Positions 8,042-16,107 of a DNA stretch of 64,000 bases are shown here, in pieces. This stretch comes from Actinomadura nitritigenes (GTDB lineage: Bacteria > Actinomycetota > Actinomycetes > Streptosporangiales > Streptosporangiaceae). Location of the stretch: positions 109,820 through 173,819 of the forward strand of contig NZ_JAGEOK010000021.1 in the NCBI RefSeq assembly GCF_017573545.1, given 5' to 3'. The position numbers and the translations under genes were made by a program. How positions within the stretch are numbered: the stretch's first letter is position 1; every line of letters starts with the position of its first letter. Below the pieces are notes generated by a model. It did no database searches. It was not told the DNA's origin and saw only the letters and a program-made list of their open reading frames with translations.

Positions 8042-8803
8042 TCAGGCTTCTTCCGGGTCGCGGCCCAGCACCGCGCGGCCGCCGTCCACGGGGACGACCG
8101 CGCCGTTGACGAAGCTCGCCTCGTCCGAGAGCAGGTACCGGACGGCCGCGGCGACCTCGTCCGGGCGGCCGACGCGCCCCACCGGGTGCAGGGCGCGCAT
8201 CTCGGCGTCGATCCGCGCGGCGGACGCCGGATCCCGGGCGGCGAGGAACGCCTCGTAGCGGGCGGTGGTGATCGAGCCCAGCGCGACGACGTTCACGCGG
8301 ACGCCGCGCGGCCCGTAGTCCACGGCGAGGGCGCGGCTGAAGCCCTCGACGGCCGCCTTCGCCGTCGCGTAGGTGAGCGATCCGCGGACGGGACGCGCCG
8401 CCTGGTGCGACGAGACGTTCACGACCGCGCCGCCCGTCCCCGCGTCCAGGAACCGGCGGATCGCGGTCAGCGACCCCACCACGGCGGGGTCGAAGTTCAG
8501 CGCCACCGCGTCGATGACGTCGCGCGCCCCCGGGACGTCCACGGCGGCGTCGCGGAACACGGCGGCGTTGTTGACCCAGCCCTTGAGGGTGCCCGCCGCC
8601 TGCGCCGCGTCCGCCGCCTCGTCCGCGACGGACTCGTCCCGCACGTCGCCGACGACCGCCGAGACGCCCGGTCCGGTCGCCCACTCCACCGCGGCCGGGT
8701 CCAGCTCGACGACCACCACGTGCCCGCCGTCGGCGATGAGACGTTCGGCGATCGCGCGGCCGATGCCGCGCCCGCCGCCGGTGACGACATACGAGAGCCC
8801 CAC
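8042..8803 (-). CDS. SDR-family oxidoreductase
   Basis: A classical short-chain dehydrogenase/reductase of about 253 residues. The cofactor motif TGGGRGIGRA is at residues 8-17, NNAA follows, then Ser in VVNVSSHQAA and the YATAK catalytic Tyr/Lys pair. The C-terminal SFVNGAVVPVDGGRA is typical of NAD(P)-dependent alcohol or 3-oxoacyl reductases. The substrate is unknown. A GTG start at 8803 is preferred because it begins just before the Rossmann strand and TACGTT lies seven bases before it (leaderless). An ATG at 8839 adds 12 residues but has no ribosome site either. Confidence 0.85.
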   Translation of the reverse strand: MGLSYVVTGGGRGIGRAIAERLIADGGHVVVVELDPAAVEWATGPGVSAVVGDVRDESVADEAADAAQAAGTLKGWVNNAAVFRDAAVDVPGARDVIDAVALNFDPAVVGSLTAIRRFLDAGTGGAVVNVSSHQAARPVRGSLTYATAKAAVEGFSRALAVDYGPRGVRVNVVALGSITTARYEAFLAARDPASAARIDAEMRALHPVGRVGRPDEVAAAVRYLLSDEASFVNGAVVPVDGGRAVLGRDPEEA

Positions 8804-8880
8804 GAAACGGAACGTACCACTGCGTTTGGGGCGGGACATGCGGGCAGGGGTGCAGCGGACGCATGTTCGAGGAGGCAGCG

Positions 8881-9465
8881 ATGGCAGACGTCTTCACGGT
8901 GCTGGCGAAGGATCACACCGAGGTCAAGCAGATGTTCACCGAGCTGGAGGCCGGCTCGGCCAACGCGTCGGAGGCGTCCGTCCGGGGCGAGGACGGGCGG
9001 CGCAGGCGCGGCGAGATGGTGCGGCGCCTCATCATCGAGGAGTCCAAGCACGAGGCCGTCGAGGAGGAGTACTTCTGGCCGGCCGTCCGCGAGCTGGTGG
9101 AGGACGGCGACCGGCTCGCCGACCACGCCATCGAGCAGGAGCAGACGGCGAAGAGGGAACTCGACGAGCTGAGGCGGCTGGACGCCGGCGACCGGAGGTT
9201 CGAGGAGCTGCTCGCGAACCACATCACCGACGCCCGCGAGCACATCGCCTACGAGGAGATGACGGTGTGGCCGGCGCTGCGCAGGGTCATCACCGACGAG
9301 CGGGCGGAGCGGCTCGGCGGCAAGCTCGAGCAGGCCAAGAAGACGGCGCCGACCCGCCCGCACCCGCACACCCCGCCGAAGCCGGGCGTCCTCAAGACCG
9401 CCGGGCCCGCCGTCGCGGCGGCCGACCGGCTCCGCGACAAGATCAGCGGCCGCGGCCGGACCTGA
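8881..9465 (+). CDS. Hemerythrin HHE domain protein
   Basis: A 194-residue protein with an N-terminal hemerythrin-like four-helix bundle (about 1-145). Candidate di-iron ligands lie in KDHTEV, ESKHEAVEEEYF, DHAIEQE, NHITDAREHIAYEE. The remainder is a basic, Pro-rich tail. Such proteins bind O2 or NO, or act in oxidative stress. ATG at 8881 has GGAGG with good spacing; an ATG 18 bases upstream does not. An SDR gene follows after 18 bases with its own strong ribosome site, so they form an operon. Confidence 0.88.
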   Translation: MADVFTVLAKDHTEVKQMFTELEAGSANASEASVRGEDGRRRRGEMVRRLIIEESKHEAVEEEYFWPAVRELVEDGDRLADHAIEQEQTAKRELDELRRLDAGDRRFEELLANHITDAREHIAYEEMTVWPALRRVITDERAERLGGKLEQAKKTAPTRPHPHTPPKPGVLKTAGPAVAAADRLRDKISGRGRT

Positions 9466-9483
9466 CCGACGGGAGGAACGGCC

Positions 9484-10254
9484 ATGACCGAGTCCACGCG
9501 GCTGGCCCTGGTCACCGGCGCGTCCAGCGGGATCGGGCGCGCGCTGGCGGACGAGTTCGCCCGGCACGGCTTCCACGTGATCATGGCGGCGGAGAACGCG
9601 GAGATCACCGCGGCGGCGGAGGCCGTCGGGGACGCGACGCCCGTCCGGGTGGACCTGGCGCGGCCCCGGGGGGTCGAGGAGCTGTACGCGGCGGTCGGGA
9701 CGCGCCCCCTGGACGCGGTGGCGATCAACGCGGGCGTCGGCGTCGGCGGCGACTTCGCCCGCGACAACGCGCTCGCCGACGAGCTGAACCTGGTCGACCT
9801 GAACGTCCGGTCGGCCGTCCACCTGGCGAAGCTGGTGCTGGACGGCATGGTGCGCCGGGGTTCGGGGCGGCTGCTGTTCACCTCGTCGATCGCCGCGACG
9901 TCCCCCGGCCCGTACCTCGCCACGTACGCGGCGTCCAAGGCGTTCCTGTACTCCTTCGCCGAGGCGCTGCGCCACGAACTGCAGGGCACCGGCGTCACCG
10001 TGACCGCGCTGCTGCCGGGCCCGACGCGCACGAACTTCTTCGAGCGCGCCGGGGTGCTCGACACCAGGCTCGGCAAGTCCGGCAAGGACGACCCGGCGGA
10101 GGTGGCGCGGCAGGCCTACGACGCGCTCATGGCGGGCAAGGACCACGTCGTCACCGGGTCCGCGCGCAACAAGGTGCAGACCACGGCTTCCAGGGCCATG
10201 CCCGAGCCGGTCAAGGCGAAGATGCACGCGATGATGTCCAAGCCCGGCACCTAG
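9484..10254 (+). CDS. SDR-family NAD(P)-dependent oxidoreductase
   Basis: A 256-residue short-chain dehydrogenase with TGASSGIG at 11-18, a NAGVG motif, FTSSIA containing the catalytic Ser, and YAASK carrying the Tyr/Lys pair. The long C-terminal tail (RNKVQTTASRAMPEPVKAKMHAMM) is typical of the DltE/YqjQ-like group with unknown substrates. It lies 18 bases after the hemerythrin gene, behind GGAGG, and is probably co-transcribed with it. Confidence 0.88.
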   Translation: MTESTRLALVTGASSGIGRALADEFARHGFHVIMAAENAEITAAAEAVGDATPVRVDLARPRGVEELYAAVGTRPLDAVAINAGVGVGGDFARDNALADELNLVDLNVRSAVHLAKLVLDGMVRRGSGRLLFTSSIAATSPGPYLATYAASKAFLYSFAEALRHELQGTGVTVTALLPGPTRTNFFERAGVLDTRLGKSGKDDPAEVARQAYDALMAGKDHVVTGSARNKVQTTASRAMPEPVKAKMHAMMSKPGT

Positions 10255-10313
10255 GCCGGGGGCCTCCGCGCCAGGTCACATACCTGCCCCGCGATCGGGC
10301 AGGACGTCTCATC

Positions 10314-11738
10314 ATGATCAGGGCGCGGGCTGCCCCACCGGGGTGGGGACGGGCGGTCGACGCCGTCACACGGCGGCTGGGCGGGCCCCGCCAGGCCCGC
10401 ATCGTGCTGCTGCTCGCCTGCGTCCTCGCCCTCAACACCGCCGACTCCGGCGTCATCGGCGCGATCGTCGAGCAGCTGCGCACCTCCCTGCACATCGACA
10501 ACACGCAGGTCGGCGTGCTGACCGCCGCGCCGGCGCTGGTCGGCGCCGTCGCGACCGTCCCGGTCGGCATGCTCACCGACCGCGTCCCGCGCGTGCCGCT
10601 GCTCGCCGGCAGCATCCTGCTGTGGAGCGCCGCGATGGTCGTCGGCGGCCTCGCCACCTCCTACGACTGGCTGCTGACGTCGCGGGTCGCGCTCGGCGCC
10701 GTCACCGCGACCGCCGGACCCACCGTCGCGTCCCTGACCGGCGACCTGTTCCCGAACCAGGAGCGGGCCGGCATCTACGGGCGGATCCTCGCCGGCGAGC
10801 TGATCGGCGCCGGGTTCGGCCTGGTCGTCGGCGGGAACGTCGCCGCCGCGCTGAGCTGGCGCGTGTCGTTCTGGTTCGTCGCGGCCCTCGGCGTCGCGCT
10901 CGCCGCGGCGGTCTGGCGGCTGCTGCCCGAGCCGGGACGCGGCGCGCAGGGCCCGGCCCGCTCCGCCGCGCGCGCCGGCGCCGAGGCCGCCCAGCGGGCG
11001 GTGGAGGAATCGGACGTGCGGCCCCGCCCGGAGAACGTGCTGACCAGCGACCCGTCCCGGATGACGCTGCTCCAGGCCGCCCGGCACGTCCTGCGCATCC
11101 GCACCAACGTGATCATCATCGTCGCGTCCTCCATCGGCTACTTCTTCTTCGCCGGGCTGCGCACCTTCGCGATCGTGTTCGTCCAGCACCGGTACGGCAT
11201 CGGGCGCGCCGGGCTGAGCCTGCTCGTCCCCGTCATCGGCCTCGGCGCGCTCGCGGGCGTCCTCACCGCCGGCCGCCTCGCCGACCGCCTCGTCCGGCGC
11301 GGCCGGATCGCCGCCCGCGTGCTGGTGCCGAGCGTCGCCTACACCGCGTCCGCGCTGCTGTTCCTGCCCGGCCTGCTGACCACCTCGGCGTGGGTGGCGA
11401 TGCCGCTGTTCTTCCTCGCCGCCGCCGCGCTGGCCGGCGCGAACCCGCCGCTGGACGCCGTCCGCCTCGACGTCGTCCACTTCGGGCTGTGGGGCCGTGC
11501 CGAGAGCATCCGCACGATCCTGCGGATGGCCGGCGAGGCGGTCGCGCCCGTCCTGTTCGGCTGGCTGTCCGGCGTGTTCGCGCCCGGCGACCACTCCGGC
11601 ACGGGCCTGGACCGGGTGTTCCTGCTCGCGCTGATCCCGCTCCTGGTCAACGGCCTGATCCTGCTGCGGGCGCGGCGCGACTACCCGGCGGACGTCGCGT
11701 CCGCCATGGAGTCCGAACGGCGTTTCGCCGCCGGGTGA
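10314..11738 (+). CDS. MFS transporter
   Basis: A 474-residue major facilitator protein with about 12 hydrophobic segments. Motif A-like sequence GMLTDRVPRVPLLAGS lies between helices 2 and 3, and a long, charged, hydrophilic loop (about residues 208-250) lies between helices 6 and 7. It resembles the Spns/hexuronate-type MFS group. Substrate is unknown. The ATG at 10314 is chosen because the long upstream frame is antisense to other genes. Its stop lies three bases before the stop of the convergent next gene. Confidence 0.85.
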   Translation: MIRARAAPPGWGRAVDAVTRRLGGPRQARIVLLLACVLALNTADSGVIGAIVEQLRTSLHIDNTQVGVLTAAPALVGAVATVPVGMLTDRVPRVPLLAGSILLWSAAMVVGGLATSYDWLLTSRVALGAVTATAGPTVASLTGDLFPNQERAGIYGRILAGELIGAGFGLVVGGNVAAALSWRVSFWFVAALGVALAAAVWRLLPEPGRGAQGPARSAARAGAEAAQRAVEESDVRPRPENVLTSDPSRMTLLQAARHVLRIRTNVIIIVASSIGYFFFAGLRTFAIVFVQHRYGIGRAGLSLLVPVIGLGALAGVLTAGRLADRLVRRGRIAARVLVPSVAYTASALLFLPGLLTTSAWVAMPLFFLAAAALAGANPPLDAVRLDVVHFGLWGRAESIRTILRMAGEAVAPVLFGWLSGVFAPGDHSGTGLDRVFLLALIPLLVNGLILLRARRDYPADVASAMESERRFAAG

Positions 11739-11741
11739 CCC

Positions 11742-12053
11742 TCAGATCACCAGGCGCCTGGACACCAGCCCGTGCCCGACCTTCCCGCCGTGCCACAGGT
11801 CGAACCGGCAGCCCGCCGGGAACGCGCCGGGCCCCGCCGTCTCCGTCAGCAGCGTCATCGTCACGATGTGGTCGACGTCGCCCGGCCGCAGCGGCTCCCC
11901 GTCGTCGGTCGTCATGACGACCTTGTGGAACGCGTTCGGCTTCTGCTCGGCGCCCTTCTCGCGCAGCGTGAACGGGCAGCCCTCGGCGGGGAGGTCGGCC
12001 CCGATCGCCTGCTCGTCCAGCGAGACCAGCGCCTTGAACTTCGCCAGCTTCAT
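11742..12053 (-). CDS. Stand-alone EF-Tu domain III-like protein
   Basis: A 103-residue cytosolic protein. Its start (KLAKFKALVSLDEQ) and its end (FPAGCRFDLWHGGKVGHGLVSRRLVI) resemble the C-terminal beta-barrel of elongation factor Tu (KFEAEVYVL... [20 protein letters not shown]). The GTPase domain and domain II are absent, so it cannot hydrolyse GTP. AGGAG precedes the ATG at 12053. It is divergent from a triple-S1 RNA-binding protein, which may point to a translation-related role (inference). The homology call rests on pattern recognition and needs a profile search. Confidence 0.6.
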   Translation of the reverse strand: MKLAKFKALVSLDEQAIGADLPAEGCPFTLREKGAEQKPNAFHKVVMTTDDGEPLRPGDVDHIVTMTLLTETAGPGAFPAGCRFDLWHGGKVGHGLVSRRLVI

Positions 12054-12132
12054 CTCCGTCGCTCCTCCCACCCGGCGACCTCGTCCTTCCCTTCCATGCT
12101 TCCACCGAACGCGCGCCCTACCCCGTGAGACC

Positions 12133-12933
12133 ATGATCACCATGCCCGAACCGGACATCGCCCCCCAGAACTTCCTCCGCACCCTGCGTCCCGGCGACCG
12201 GTGCGGCGGGGTCGTCGCGGACGACCGCCGCCAGGAACTCTCGGTGGTCCTCGACGGGTTCCCGGCCCGGCCCCTGGGCGTGGTCGGGCCGCTCGACCGG
12301 TCCTGGCGCGACCCGCGCGCACCCATCGAGCCCGGACGGCGGATCACCGCCGTCGTCCTCTCCGCGGATCCCGATCGCGGCAGGGCCTGGCTCTCGCTCG
12401 CCGCGACCGAGCATCCGGAGCTGTGGGCGTTCCTGGAGGGGCGGCGGACCGGGGAGCGGCTGCCGGGCGTGGTGGCGGCGATCGAGCGGTTCGGGGTCTT
12501 CGTCGACCTGGACGACGGTCCCCGCCACCCCGTCCACCCGGGCGTCGGCTTCGTCACGGTGCCCGAACTGTCGTGGCGCCGGCTCGACGCGCCGTCCGAC
12601 GCCGTGCGGGTGGGGCAGCGGGTGACGTGCGAGTTCCTCCAGTTCGACACCACGAACGGCGAGGCCCGGCTGTCGCTGCGCGCGACACGGCCCGACCCGT
12701 TCCGGGCGTTCGCCCGCGGCCACCGGGCGGGGGACGTGCTGGACGGCACCGTGACCAAGGTCGTTCCGTTCGGGGCGTTCGTGCGCGTCGCGGACGGCAT
12801 CGAGGGCCTGCTCCGCGACGTGCCGGACGGGGACGTCCGGGCGGGCGACGCCGTCGCCGTCGTGGTCGGCGAGATCGACGCCGAGCGGCGGCGGGTGGCA
12901 TTCTCGGACCGGGCTCGAGGAGGACGCTCATGA
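12133..12933 (+). CDS. S1 RNA-binding domain protein (three repeats)
   Basis: A 266-residue protein built from S1-like OB folds: a degenerate one at about 15-85, a second at about 95-180 (GERLPGVVAAIERFGVFVDL, then GQRVTCEFLQFDTTNGEARLSLRA) and a third at about 192-262 (GDVLDGTVTKVVPFGAFVRVADGIEGLL). It resembles the C-terminal repeats of ribosomal protein S1 and is probably an RNA-binding accessory factor. The start is ATG 12133 or 12142; no strong ribosome site is seen. Its stop overlaps the start of the acetyltransferase (ATGA). Confidence 0.82.
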   Translation: MITMPEPDIAPQNFLRTLRPGDRCGGVVADDRRQELSVVLDGFPARPLGVVGPLDRSWRDPRAPIEPGRRITAVVLSADPDRGRAWLSLAATEHPELWAFLEGRRTGERLPGVVAAIERFGVFVDLDDGPRHPVHPGVGFVTVPELSWRRLDAPSDAVRVGQRVTCEFLQFDTTNGEARLSLRATRPDPFRAFARGHRAGDVLDGTVTKVVPFGAFVRVADGIEGLLRDVPDGDVRAGDAVAVVVGEIDAERRRVAFSDRARGGRS

Positions 12934-13442
12934 CGCTGGTGCGGGCCGTGCGCGCGGACGATCTGGACGGCGTGGCGGCGATCGCGGCGCATTACGTGCT
13001 GAACAGCACGGCGACGTTCGCGGAGACGCCGCAGACGGTCGCGGAGTGGCGGGAGCGGCTCGGCGACCTGGAGGGGCGGGGCCTGCCGTTCCTCGTCGCC
13101 GAGGCGGACGGCGAGGTGGCCGGGTACGCGTACGCGGGACCGTGGCGGCCGAAGCCGGCGTACCGGTACACCGTCGAGGACACGATCTACCTCGACCCGC
13201 GGCATCTCGGCAAGGGACTCGGGACGGCGCTGCTCGGCGAGCTCGTGGAACGTGCGGCGAAGGCGGGGATGCGGCAGATGATCGCGGTGATCGCCGACGC
13301 CGCCGGCGACGGGTCCGTGGCGCTGCACCGGCGCTTCGGGTTCGTCGAGGCGGGGCGGCTGAGCGACGTCGGGCACAAGCAGGGCCGGTGGATCAGCACG
13401 ATCCTGATGCAGCGCGCCCTCGGCCCCGGAGCGGGCGCGTAG
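12930..13442 (+). CDS. GNAT acetyltransferase, PAT-like
   Basis: A 170-residue GNAT acetyltransferase that resembles phosphinothricin acetyltransferases along its length: NSTATFAETPQTVAEWRERL, GYAYAGPWRPKPAYRYTVEDTIYLDPRHLGKGLGTALL (acetyl-CoA loop) and LHRRFGFVEAGRLSDVGHKQGRW. The family acetylates phosphinothricin, methionine derivatives or other amino acids; the true substrate here is unknown. ATG overlaps the stop of the S1 protein gene, with GGAGG just upstream, so the two genes are translationally coupled. Confidence 0.87.
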   Translation: MTLVRAVRADDLDGVAAIAAHYVLNSTATFAETPQTVAEWRERLGDLEGRGLPFLVAEADGEVAGYAYAGPWRPKPAYRYTVEDTIYLDPRHLGKGLGTALLGELVERAAKAGMRQMIAVIADAAGDGSVALHRRFGFVEAGRLSDVGHKQGRWISTILMQRALGPGAGA

Positions 13443-13590
13443 GGCCTTTCCGGCCGGGCCCGGCCGGGTTACCCTTCGCATGGCGTCCGTGCCGGTCGTT
13501 TGCGCCTCGACTTGGGAGGGTCCCGCACGCGGGACGGTTCGGCTCTGACACCGGCTCCTCTGTGTCCCGCTTTACCGAGGAGTCGTCCCG

Positions 13591-14931
13591 ATGCAGTTCA
13601 AGCACAAGCGATGGTCCGCGGCAGCCGCCGCGCTCGCCTCGGCCGCCGCGGCGGTCGTCCTGTCGCTGGTCGCGCTGGTCGCGCTGTCGGCGCCGTCATC
13701 GGCGCGATCCGCCCCGTCGATCGCCTGCACGTACGCGGCGTGGGCGGAGGGCACCACGTACAAGGTCGGCGACAGGGTCACCTACAAGGGCGACGGTTAC
13801 GAGGCGCTCGTGGCCCACACCGCCTACCCGGGCGCGAACTGGAATCCCGCGTCCACGCCCACGCTCTGGCGCGACCTGGGCGCGTGCGACGTCTCGACGC
13901 CCCCGACCACCCCGCCGACGACTCCCCCGACCAGCCCACCGACCACTCCGCCGACCAGCCCTCCGCCCGGGGACGGGACGTGCGCGGTGAAGTCCCGGCC
14001 CGCCGGCAAGGTCCTGCAGGGCTACTGGGAGAACTGGGACGGCGCGTCCAACGGCGTGCACCCGCCGTTCGGCTGGACGCCGATCGGCGACCCGGCGATC
14101 GGGCGGCACGGCTACAACGTGATCAACGCGGCGTTCCCCGTGATCCGGTCGGACGGCACCGTCCTGTGGGAGGACGGCATGGACTCGACCGTCAAGGTCG
14201 CCACCCCCGCCGAGATGTGCGCGGCGAAGGCGGCGGGCGCGACGATCCTGATGTCGATCGGCGGCGCCGCCGCGGGCATCGACCTGGGTTCGAGCAGCGT
14301 CGCGGACCGGTTCGTCCAGACGATCGTGCCGATCCTGAAGAAGTACGACTTCGACGGGATCGACATCGACATCGAGACGGGTCTGACCGGCGGCGGCAGC
14401 ATCACCCAGCTGTCGGCGTCGCAGGCCAACCTGATCCGGATCATCGACGGCGTGCTCGCGCAGATGCCGTCGAACTTCGGGCTCACGATGGCCCCCGAGA
14501 CCGCGTACGTCACCGGCGGCAGCGTCACCTACGGCTCGATCTGGGGCGCCTACCTGCCGATCATCAAGAAGTACGCGGACAACGGGCGGCTGTGGTGGCT
14601 GAACATGCAGTACTACAACGGCAGCATGTACGGCTGCTCCGGTGACTCGTACGCCGCGGGGACCGTGGAGGGCTTCGTCAAGCAGACCGAGTGCCTCAAC
14701 AACGGCCTGACCATCCAGGGGACGACGGTGAAGGTGCCCTACGACAAGCAGGTTCCCGGGCTGCCCGCGCAGCCGGGCGCCGGCGGCGGCTACATGGCGC
14801 CGAGCCTGGTCGGCCAGGCGTGGAACCAGTTCGGCGGCGCCCTGAAGGGCCTGATGACCTGGTCCGTCAACTGGGACGGCTCGAAGGGCTGGACGTTCGG
14901 CGACAACGTGCGCGGTCTCCAGGGCCGCTGA
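13591..14931 (+). CDS. Secreted chitinase, CBM5/12 plus GH18
   Basis: A 446-residue exported chitinase. The signal peptide spans about 1-40. A chitin-binding CBM5/12 module spans about 46-100 (AAWAEGTTYKVGDRVTYKGDGYEALVAHT). A Thr/Pro/Ser linker follows (101-126), then a GH18 barrel (about 138-446). The catalytic motif is DGIDIDIE at 255-262, with acid Glu262, and SIGG lies at 222-225. It hydrolyses beta-1,4-GlcNAc polymers. ATG at 13591 has GAGGAG upstream; a small hairpin (13520-13535) lies in the leader region. A perfect 15-bp terminator separates it from the convergent DUF305 gene. Confidence 0.95.
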   Translation: MQFKHKRWSAAAAALASAAAAVVLSLVALVALSAPSSARSAPSIACTYAAWAEGTTYKVGDRVTYKGDGYEALVAHTAYPGANWNPASTPTLWRDLGACDVSTPPTTPPTTPPTSPPTTPPTSPPPGDGTCAVKSRPAGKVLQGYWENWDGASNGVHPPFGWTPIGDPAIGRHGYNVINAAFPVIRSDGTVLWEDGMDSTVKVATPAEMCAAKAAGATILMSIGGAAAGIDLGSSSVADRFVQTIVPILKKYDFDGIDIDIETGLTGGGSITQLSASQANLIRIIDGVLAQMPSNFGLTMAPETAYVTGGSVTYGSIWGAYLPIIKKYADNGRLWWLNMQYYNGSMYGCSGDSYAAGTVEGFVKQTECLNNGLTIQGTTVKVPYDKQVPGLPAQPGAGGGYMAPSLVGQAWNQFGGALKGLMTWSVNWDGSKGWTFGDNVRGLQGR

Positions 14932-14944
14932 GCGGCAGGAGGGG

Positions 14945-14978
14945 CGGCGGCCGGACGGGGGTTCCCGTCCGGCCGCCG
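14945..14978. terminator. Bidirectional terminator after chitinase
   Basis: Perfect 15-bp stem (14945-14959 with 14964-14978) and GGTT loop, followed by TT, between the convergent chitinase and DUF305 genes. Confidence 0.8.
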
Positions 14979-14985
14979 TTCCGCG

Positions 14986-15585
14986 TTACTTCAGGAGGCC
15001 GCGCATCTTGGCGATCTCGGCGGTCTGCGTGCGGACGATCCTCGCCGCCAGCGCCTTGGCGTCGGCGTTCCGACCGGAGCGGATCTCGGCCCGCGCCATC
15101 GTCACGGCGCCCTGGTGATGCTCGATCATCATCCGCAGGAACGCCCTGTCGAAGGCGGCGCCCTTGAGGCCCTTGAGCGAGGTCATGTCCTTCTCGCTCA
15201 TGATGCCGGGCATGTCGTGGTGCATGCCGGACATCGGGGCGGGCGCGCCCCAGTCCTTCAGCCAGCCGGTCATCGTCTCGATCTCCGGCGCCTGCGCCTT
15301 CTCGATGCCCGCGGCGAGCGTTTTGACCTGCGCGGACGCCGCGCGGGACGGGGCGAGCCCGGCCATCTCGACGGCCTGCCGGTGGTGCGGGATCATCATC
15401 TGCGCGAACATGACGTCCTGCTCGTTGTGCGCCGCCTGAGCGGCGGTCGCGGGCATGGACATGGACATGGACGGGGTCGCGGACGACTTGGAGCCGCCCT
15501 TGCCGCCGGAGTCGCCGGAGTCGCCGCACGCCGCGAGGGCGAAGGCCAGGGCGGGGACGGCGACGAGCGCGATTGCGCGTTTCAC
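14986..15585 (-). CDS. DUF305 lipoprotein
   Basis: A 199-residue lipoprotein. The signal ends in LAFALAAC with lipidated Cys20, followed by a Gly/Ser spacer and a Met-rich stretch (SMSMSMP). The DUF305 domain has two copies of a helical module with His pairs: MMIPHHRQAVEMA and MMIEHHQGAVTMA, plus a MSGMHHDMPGIM loop. The family has a ferritin-like fold and is often found near copper genes; metal binding by the His/Met clusters is plausible. A DUF6153-like gene lies 73 bp upstream on the same strand. Confidence 0.9.
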   Translation of the reverse strand: MKRAIALVAVPALAFALAACGDSGDSGGKGGSKSSATPSMSMSMPATAAQAAHNEQDVMFAQMMIPHHRQAVEMAGLAPSRAASAQVKTLAAGIEKAQAPEIETMTGWLKDWGAPAPMSGMHHDMPGIMSEKDMTSLKGLKGAAFDRAFLRMMIEHHQGAVTMARAEIRSGRNADAKALAARIVRTQTAEIAKMRGLLK

Positions 15586-15658
15586 TGGGTCGAGCCTTTC
15601 GTGTGCCGGTTCATGACAGGTCCTCGCGGCACGCCGAAGCGGCGCGCCGGTGGGCCTG

Positions 15659-16051
15659 TCACAGCCGGAGCACGCTCAACCGGTGAAGGGACGGGCCGGG
15701 CGGGGAGCGTCCGCCGCGCGGCACGGGCGCCCGGACCGCCGGGCGCGCCGCGACCGCGACCCGCATCACCCGGAGAAGGCCGAACAGCAGCGCGACCAGC
15801 AGGGACACGAGCAGCGTCCCCAGGCACATCTGCCCGCTCGGATGGTCCGGGTGGTGGTCGCCCGGCGGGTCGCCGACCACCACGTGGTGGTGCGCCGGGC
15901 CGCCGGCGCTCGCCAGCGGGGCGGCGGCCATCTCCATCGGGCCGGGGGACGCCTGGAGGCCGTGCATGGCCATCAGCCCGGTGAAGAGCAGCAGCAGGCA
16001 CAGCGGCGTCCCCCGATGGAAACGCCGCCGTGCCCGCTTCAGTGGTCCCAC
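15659..16051 (-). CDS. DUF6153-like His-rich membrane protein
   Basis: A 130-residue protein with a basic N-terminus, a hydrophobic segment at about 16-35, a His-rich external-type loop (AHHHVVVGDPPGDHHPDHPSG, about 53-73), a second hydrophobic segment (about 76-96) and a Pro-rich tail ending HRLSVLRL. Layout and C-terminus match the DUF6153 family of actinomycetes as I recall it, often next to DUF305 genes. Metal handling is a guess from the His cluster and neighbours. The open frame is real-looking but short, so confidence is moderate. Confidence 0.6.
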   Translation of the reverse strand: MGPLKRARRRFHRGTPLCLLLLFTGLMAMHGLQASPGPMEMAAAPLASAGGPAHHHVVVGDPPGDHHPDHPSGQMCLGTLLVSLLVALLFGLLRVMRVAVAARPAVRAPVPRGGRSPPGPSLHRLSVLRL

Positions 16052-16107
16052 CGTCTCCCCGTCCCCGAAGTCGTTCCGGACCTCATGCTAGGACGGGACG
16101 CGGCGGG

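Noticed and set aside
8373..11738. Open frame of over 1,100 codons on the plus strand
   Set aside because: Its C-terminal part is the MFS transporter starting at 10314; the upstream part is a shadow of the SDR, hemerythrin and second SDR genes.
13907..13970. Repeated ACC/CCG units that might look like a repeat array
   Set aside because: They encode the Thr/Pro linker of the chitinase in frame; not a CRISPR or regulatory repeat.
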